Origin: an uncultured Rhodopila sp.
GTDB lineage: Bacteria > Pseudomonadota > Alphaproteobacteria > Acetobacterales > Acetobacteraceae
Length of the DNA stretch: 64,000 bases
Assembly: GCA_903932145.1 (NCBI GenBank)
Contig: CAIZFE010000069.1
Coordinates: 1-64,000, forward strand
Direction of reading: 5' to 3'
Under the pieces are notes generated by a model. It ran no database searches, was not told the DNA's origin, and saw nothing but the letters and a program-made list of their open reading frames with translations. The position numbers and the translations under genes were made by a program. This document shows, one piece after another, positions 61,519 to 64,000 of the stretch (positions within the stretch are counted from its first letter, which is position 1; every line of letters begins with the position of its first letter).

Positions 61519-62349
61519 TCAGGGAGGAGCGGTGGCAAGCAGCGGACCGAACGGGTCCGAAATCACCGCCTCGCCGATCATGTACCCCAGCACCTGGCGA
61601 ACTATCTCCGGCGGCGGGAATTTCCAGGCGAAGCCCCAGGTGTCCGGCTTCTTGTCCCGCTCTTTCTGAAACGATGTCTCGCGGTATTGCCGTATTTTAA
61701 ACAGCGTCGTGAAACTGCCGCCGTAATTCATGAGCGAGTCGGAGATCTGATTCCAGAATGGGCCGGTACAGAAACTCGGAATGACGGCCAGGTCCATGCA
61801 GATCGAGAGGATCGTCCGTCCGAGCGGGCGGCGGCGCACCTCGGCGTCGAGTTCCTCGGGTGTCGGGATGCGCAGATCGTCCGGATCGAACGCGGGGCGC
61901 TTGGGCATCCTCTCGTCATCGCCCGGCTCGCCCGGTTCGGCTCGGCCACCCGGGACTTTGCGTGCCGACTCAGCGCCATTCTCCCCCTCGGACGGTTCCG
62001 CTGCCGGCTTGGCCGGCGTGCGCTCGCGCGCATACACAAACCCGATCTCCCGGCCCTTTGCGGCGCGGGACAGCAGGTAACGCTCCAAAGCCATCGCGCG
62101 CAGGATGCCGCGCTGCAGCCGGGCAAGGATGGTCGGCATTGTGTACGTGCCGCAAACCCCGGCCAGGGCGGCAAATTCCAACCTGGCGGCGCGCTCCGGC
62201 ACGATCTCAACGAGGCGGCGGCCGTGACCGAGCAGGACGCGGACGACATGCAGCAGAGCGGCGAGGCGTTGTGGCAGGCTGCGGCCGGGCCGGTCCTTTG
62301 CAGGATCGGGCGGGGCAGGCTGGTTCGTGGTTAGCGCCGTGTGCTCCAT
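61519..62349 (-). CDS. Conserved hypothetical protein with a repeat-encoded segment
   Basis: A 276-residue protein. I recognise no named domain. The N-terminal 110 residues are Arg-rich and helical (LPQRLAALLHVVRVLLGHGRR, LARLQRGILRAMALERYLL). The C-terminal part has PTPEELDAEVRRRPLGRTI, then aromatic-rich FCTGPFWNQISDSLMNYGGS. Between them, AESARKVPGGRAEPGEPGDD is encoded by a family-A repeat (61914-61965). The flanking Pro/Glu-rich linker suggests a tolerant region. ATG 62349; an imperfect palindrome lies just upstream at 62360. Confidence 0.65.
   Translation of the reverse strand: MEHTALTTNQPAPPDPAKDRPGRSLPQRLAALLHVVRVLLGHGRRLVEIVPERAARLEFAALAGVCGTYTMPTILARLQRGILRAMALERYLLSRAAKGREIGFVYARERTPAKPAAEPSEGENGAESARKVPGGRAEPGEPGDDERMPKRPAFDPDDLRIPTPEELDAEVRRRPLGRTILSICMDLAVIPSFCTGPFWNQISDSLMNYGGSFTTLFKIRQYRETSFQKERDKKPDTWGFAWKFPPPEIVRQVLGYMIGEAVISDPFGPLLATAPP
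61914..61965. repeat. Family-A repeat inside the hypothetical gene
   Basis: Carries CGTCAT, then GCCCGGTTCGGCTCGGCCAC, CCGGGACTTTGCGTGCC, which matches the CGTCATG...GGTCACCC...GACTTTGC units at 48891 and 56117. Translated on the minus strand it gives the RKVPGGRAEPGEPGDDE segment. Confidence 0.6.
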
Positions 62350-62359
62350 GTCTTTATAA

Positions 62360-62375
62360 CTAACATTAACGTTAG
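62360..62375. promoter_or_regulatory. 16-bp near-perfect palindrome upstream of the hypothetical gene
   Basis: CTAACATTAACGTTAG, symmetric except for one pair (A at 62365 and C at 62370). AT-rich, 11 bp before the start at 62349, overlapping the expected ribosome-site/promoter zone. The form TAAC-N-TTAA-N-GTTA is like operators of TetR-family repressors; no such regulator is in the window. Confidence 0.45.
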
Positions 62376-62590
62376 ATCTGTGTCAACCTTTCCGTGCATG
62401 GCGCGGGCAGGGCGTTCCATGCTCATACGATTGGCCCTGAGTTTCGACCGGTTGGCCCAGATCCGTCATGGCAGGCCTTCGTCGGCCATGAGTGCGAGGA
62501 GTCGTCACTTAGGGCTTCTGGTATCATTCCCATGTCCTTGATCGTTCGCTATGGTGCCCCCGGTTGGAAAATCCCGAAGGGAAACGTCGA

Positions 62591-64000
62591 ATGATGCGGT
62601 CTCGCCTATGGCTGGCGGTTGCCTGCCTGCTCGCCACGATGGGCTCCGCTGTCGCCCAGAAGCAGGGCGGCACGCTGCGCGTCACGCATCGCGACAACCC
62701 GCCCAGCGCTTCGGTGCTGGAGGAAGCGACGATTTCGACGCTGATGCCGTTCATGGCGGTGTTCAACAATCTGGTGGTGTTCGATCCGGCCACCCGCGAG
62801 AACCGGCTGGACCGCGTGGTTCCGGACCTCGCCACGTCATGGGCGTTGACCGACGACGACCGCACGCTGACGTTTCAGTTGCGTGACGGTGTCAAATGGC
62901 ATGACGGCAAGCCGTTCACCAGTGCCGACGTCAAATGCACGTTCGACATGCTGTCCGGCAAAGTAGCCAGCAAAATGCGGAAGAACCCGCACAAGACCTG
63001 GTGGTTCAACGTCAAGGACATCGCGACCGACGGGGACGACAAGGTGGTATTTCACCTGAACGACCCGCAACCGTCGATCATGGCGCTGTTCGCGGCCGGT
63101 TTCTCTCCCATCTATCCTTGCCATGTCCCGGCGGCGGAGATGCGGACACATCCAATCGGCACCGGACCGTTCAAATTCGTCGAATTCAAACAGAACGAGT
63201 CGATCAAACTGGTGCGCAATCCGGATTACTGGAAACCGGGCCGACCGTATCTTGATGCCATCGAATACACCATCATCCCGAACCGGGCGACCATGTTGCT
63301 GGCGATGGCCACCGGCAAGTTCGATCTGACCTTCACCAGCGACCTGACGCCGGAACTGATGAAAAGCCTGCAGGAACAGGCGCCCGAGACCCAGTGCGTC
63401 CTGCAACCTACCGGCACCCAGGGCAACCTGCTGGTCAACCGCGAACGGCCGCCGTTTGACAACGAGCAAATCCGTCGGGCGATGGTGTTGTCGATCGATC
63501 GCAAGGCGTTTTCCGACATTCTCAGCCGTGGCATTTTCGATGTCGGCGGCGTCGATCTGCCGCCGCCGGAAGGCCGCTGGGGCTGGTCGAAGGAGTTCAT
63601 GGAAACCGTGCCGGGTTATGGCGCCGACGTGGAGAAAAGCCGCGACGAAGGCCGCCGCATCATGAAGTCGCTCGGCTACGGCCCGGACAACATGCTGCCG
63701 CTGAAGGTTTCCACGCGGAACATTCCGGATTATCGCGATGCGGCGGTGATCCTGATCGACCATCTGAAGTCAGTCTATATCCAGGCCGAGTTGGAACCGT
63801 TGGATTCGTCCGTCTGGTATGCCCGGCTTGCCCGCAAGGATTTCTCCGTCGGCATGAACATTCAGGGGATCAGCATCGACGATCCCGATGCGACGTTCTT
63901 CGAGAATTACCTGTGCGGGTCGGAACGTAACTACACGTCGTATTGCAACGCCGACCTGGAAAAGAAATTCCACGAACAGAGCCAGATGAAAGACCTTGAT
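62591..64000 (+). CDS. ABC transporter peptide-type binding protein (SBP_bac_5), 5' part
   Basis: 470 codons are visible and the gene runs off the right edge. Signal peptide MMRSRLWLAVACLLATMGSAVAQ, then KQGGTLRVTHRDNPPSASVLEEATISTLMPFM. The DppA/OppA-like features are LRDGVKWHDGKPFTSADVKCTFDML, HPIGTGPFKFVEFKQNESIKLVRNPDYW, and RRAMVLSIDRKAFSDIL. It would be a periplasmic receptor for peptides, nickel or another solute. ATG 62591 (AAGGGAAA upstream) precedes a second ATG. Permease and ATPase genes should follow outside the window. Confidence 0.9.
   Translation, partial: MMRSRLWLAVACLLATMGSAVAQKQGGTLRVTHRDNPPSASVLEEATISTLMPFMAVFNNLVVFDPATRENRLDRVVPDLATSWALTDDDRTLTFQLRDGVKWHDGKPFTSADVKCTFDMLSGKVASKMRKNPHKTWWFNVKDIATDGDDKVVFHLNDPQPSIMALFAAGFSPIYPCHVPAAEMRTHPIGTGPFKFVEFKQNESIKLVRNPDYWKPGRPYLDAIEYTIIPNRATMLLAMATGKFDLTFTSDLTPELMKSLQEQAPETQCVLQPTGTQGNLLVNRERPPFDNEQIRRAMVLSIDRKAFSDILSRGIFDVGGVDLPPPEGRWGWSKEFMETVPGYGADVEKSRDEGRRIMKSLGYGPDNMLPLKVSTRNIPDYRDAAVILIDHLKSVYIQAELEPLDSSVWYARLARKDFSVGMNIQGISIDDPDATFFENYLCGSERNYTSYCNADLEKKFHEQSQMKDLD

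Noticed and set aside
1-64000. CRISPR array
   Set aside because: The clustered repeats at 42.5, 48.9, 56 and 61 kb are irregularly spaced palindromes in both orientations, without equal spacers or cas genes.

Overview
GC-rich, densely packed alphaproteobacterial DNA. Split-alpha transhydrogenase genes, a Liv-type ABC operon, a fused TRAP transporter, MaoC and luciferase-like oxidoreductases and many short palindromic repeats suggest Rhodospirillales, possibly Acetobacteraceae. That placement is inference; no rRNA gene is present.

Layout. (1) 1-4853: right end of an integrated element. It holds the end of a type I methylase gene, two small element genes, a winged-helix protein, an AlpA-like protein and a tyrosine integrase with a decayed copy of its own 3' end. 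It stops at a 3' fragment of tRNA-Thr(CGT), probably the attachment site. (2) 5407-26435: a long minus-strand block that looks like a low-oxygen and stress module: MscS channel, two zinc alcohol dehydrogenases, Lon, Hsp20, a degenerate kinase-like protein, PntAA/PntAB/PntB transhydrogenase, an aldehyde dehydrogenase, an MgtA-type ATPase, HypF and a proton-type ATPase. (3) 26987-33322: hexuronate locus with a fused TRAP transporter, its binding protein, a GntR regulator, and divergent uxuB-uxuA. (4) 33404-39872: a three-gene operon, MFS transporter, FAD/Fe-S oxidoreductase and pyruvate:ferredoxin oxidoreductase, joined by ATGA overlaps. (5) 40-51 kb: mixed metabolic genes, including an ammonium channel behind a sigma-54 promoter. 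(6) 51548-55939: a five-gene branched-chain amino acid type ABC operon. (7) 56-64 kb: a glycosyltransferase, an acyl-CoA dehydrogenase, a frameshifted hybrid histidine kinase, a hypothetical protein and the start of a peptide-type ABC binding protein.

How the parts work together. Four strong copies and one weak copy of a TGAGTANTTTCCGA-like site lie 55-160 bp upstream of operon starts in regions 2 and 4, always in the same orientation. They resemble FixJ/NarL-class response regulator sites. They would place PFOR, transhydrogenase, alcohol and aldehyde dehydrogenases, Hsp20, Lon and ATPases in one regulon, similar in content to a hypoxia or dormancy response. This is the strongest candidate for an undescribed system in the window.

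A second theme is repeats. Two palindromic families fill the intergenic gaps and have also entered three protein-coding genes without breaking the reading frame.
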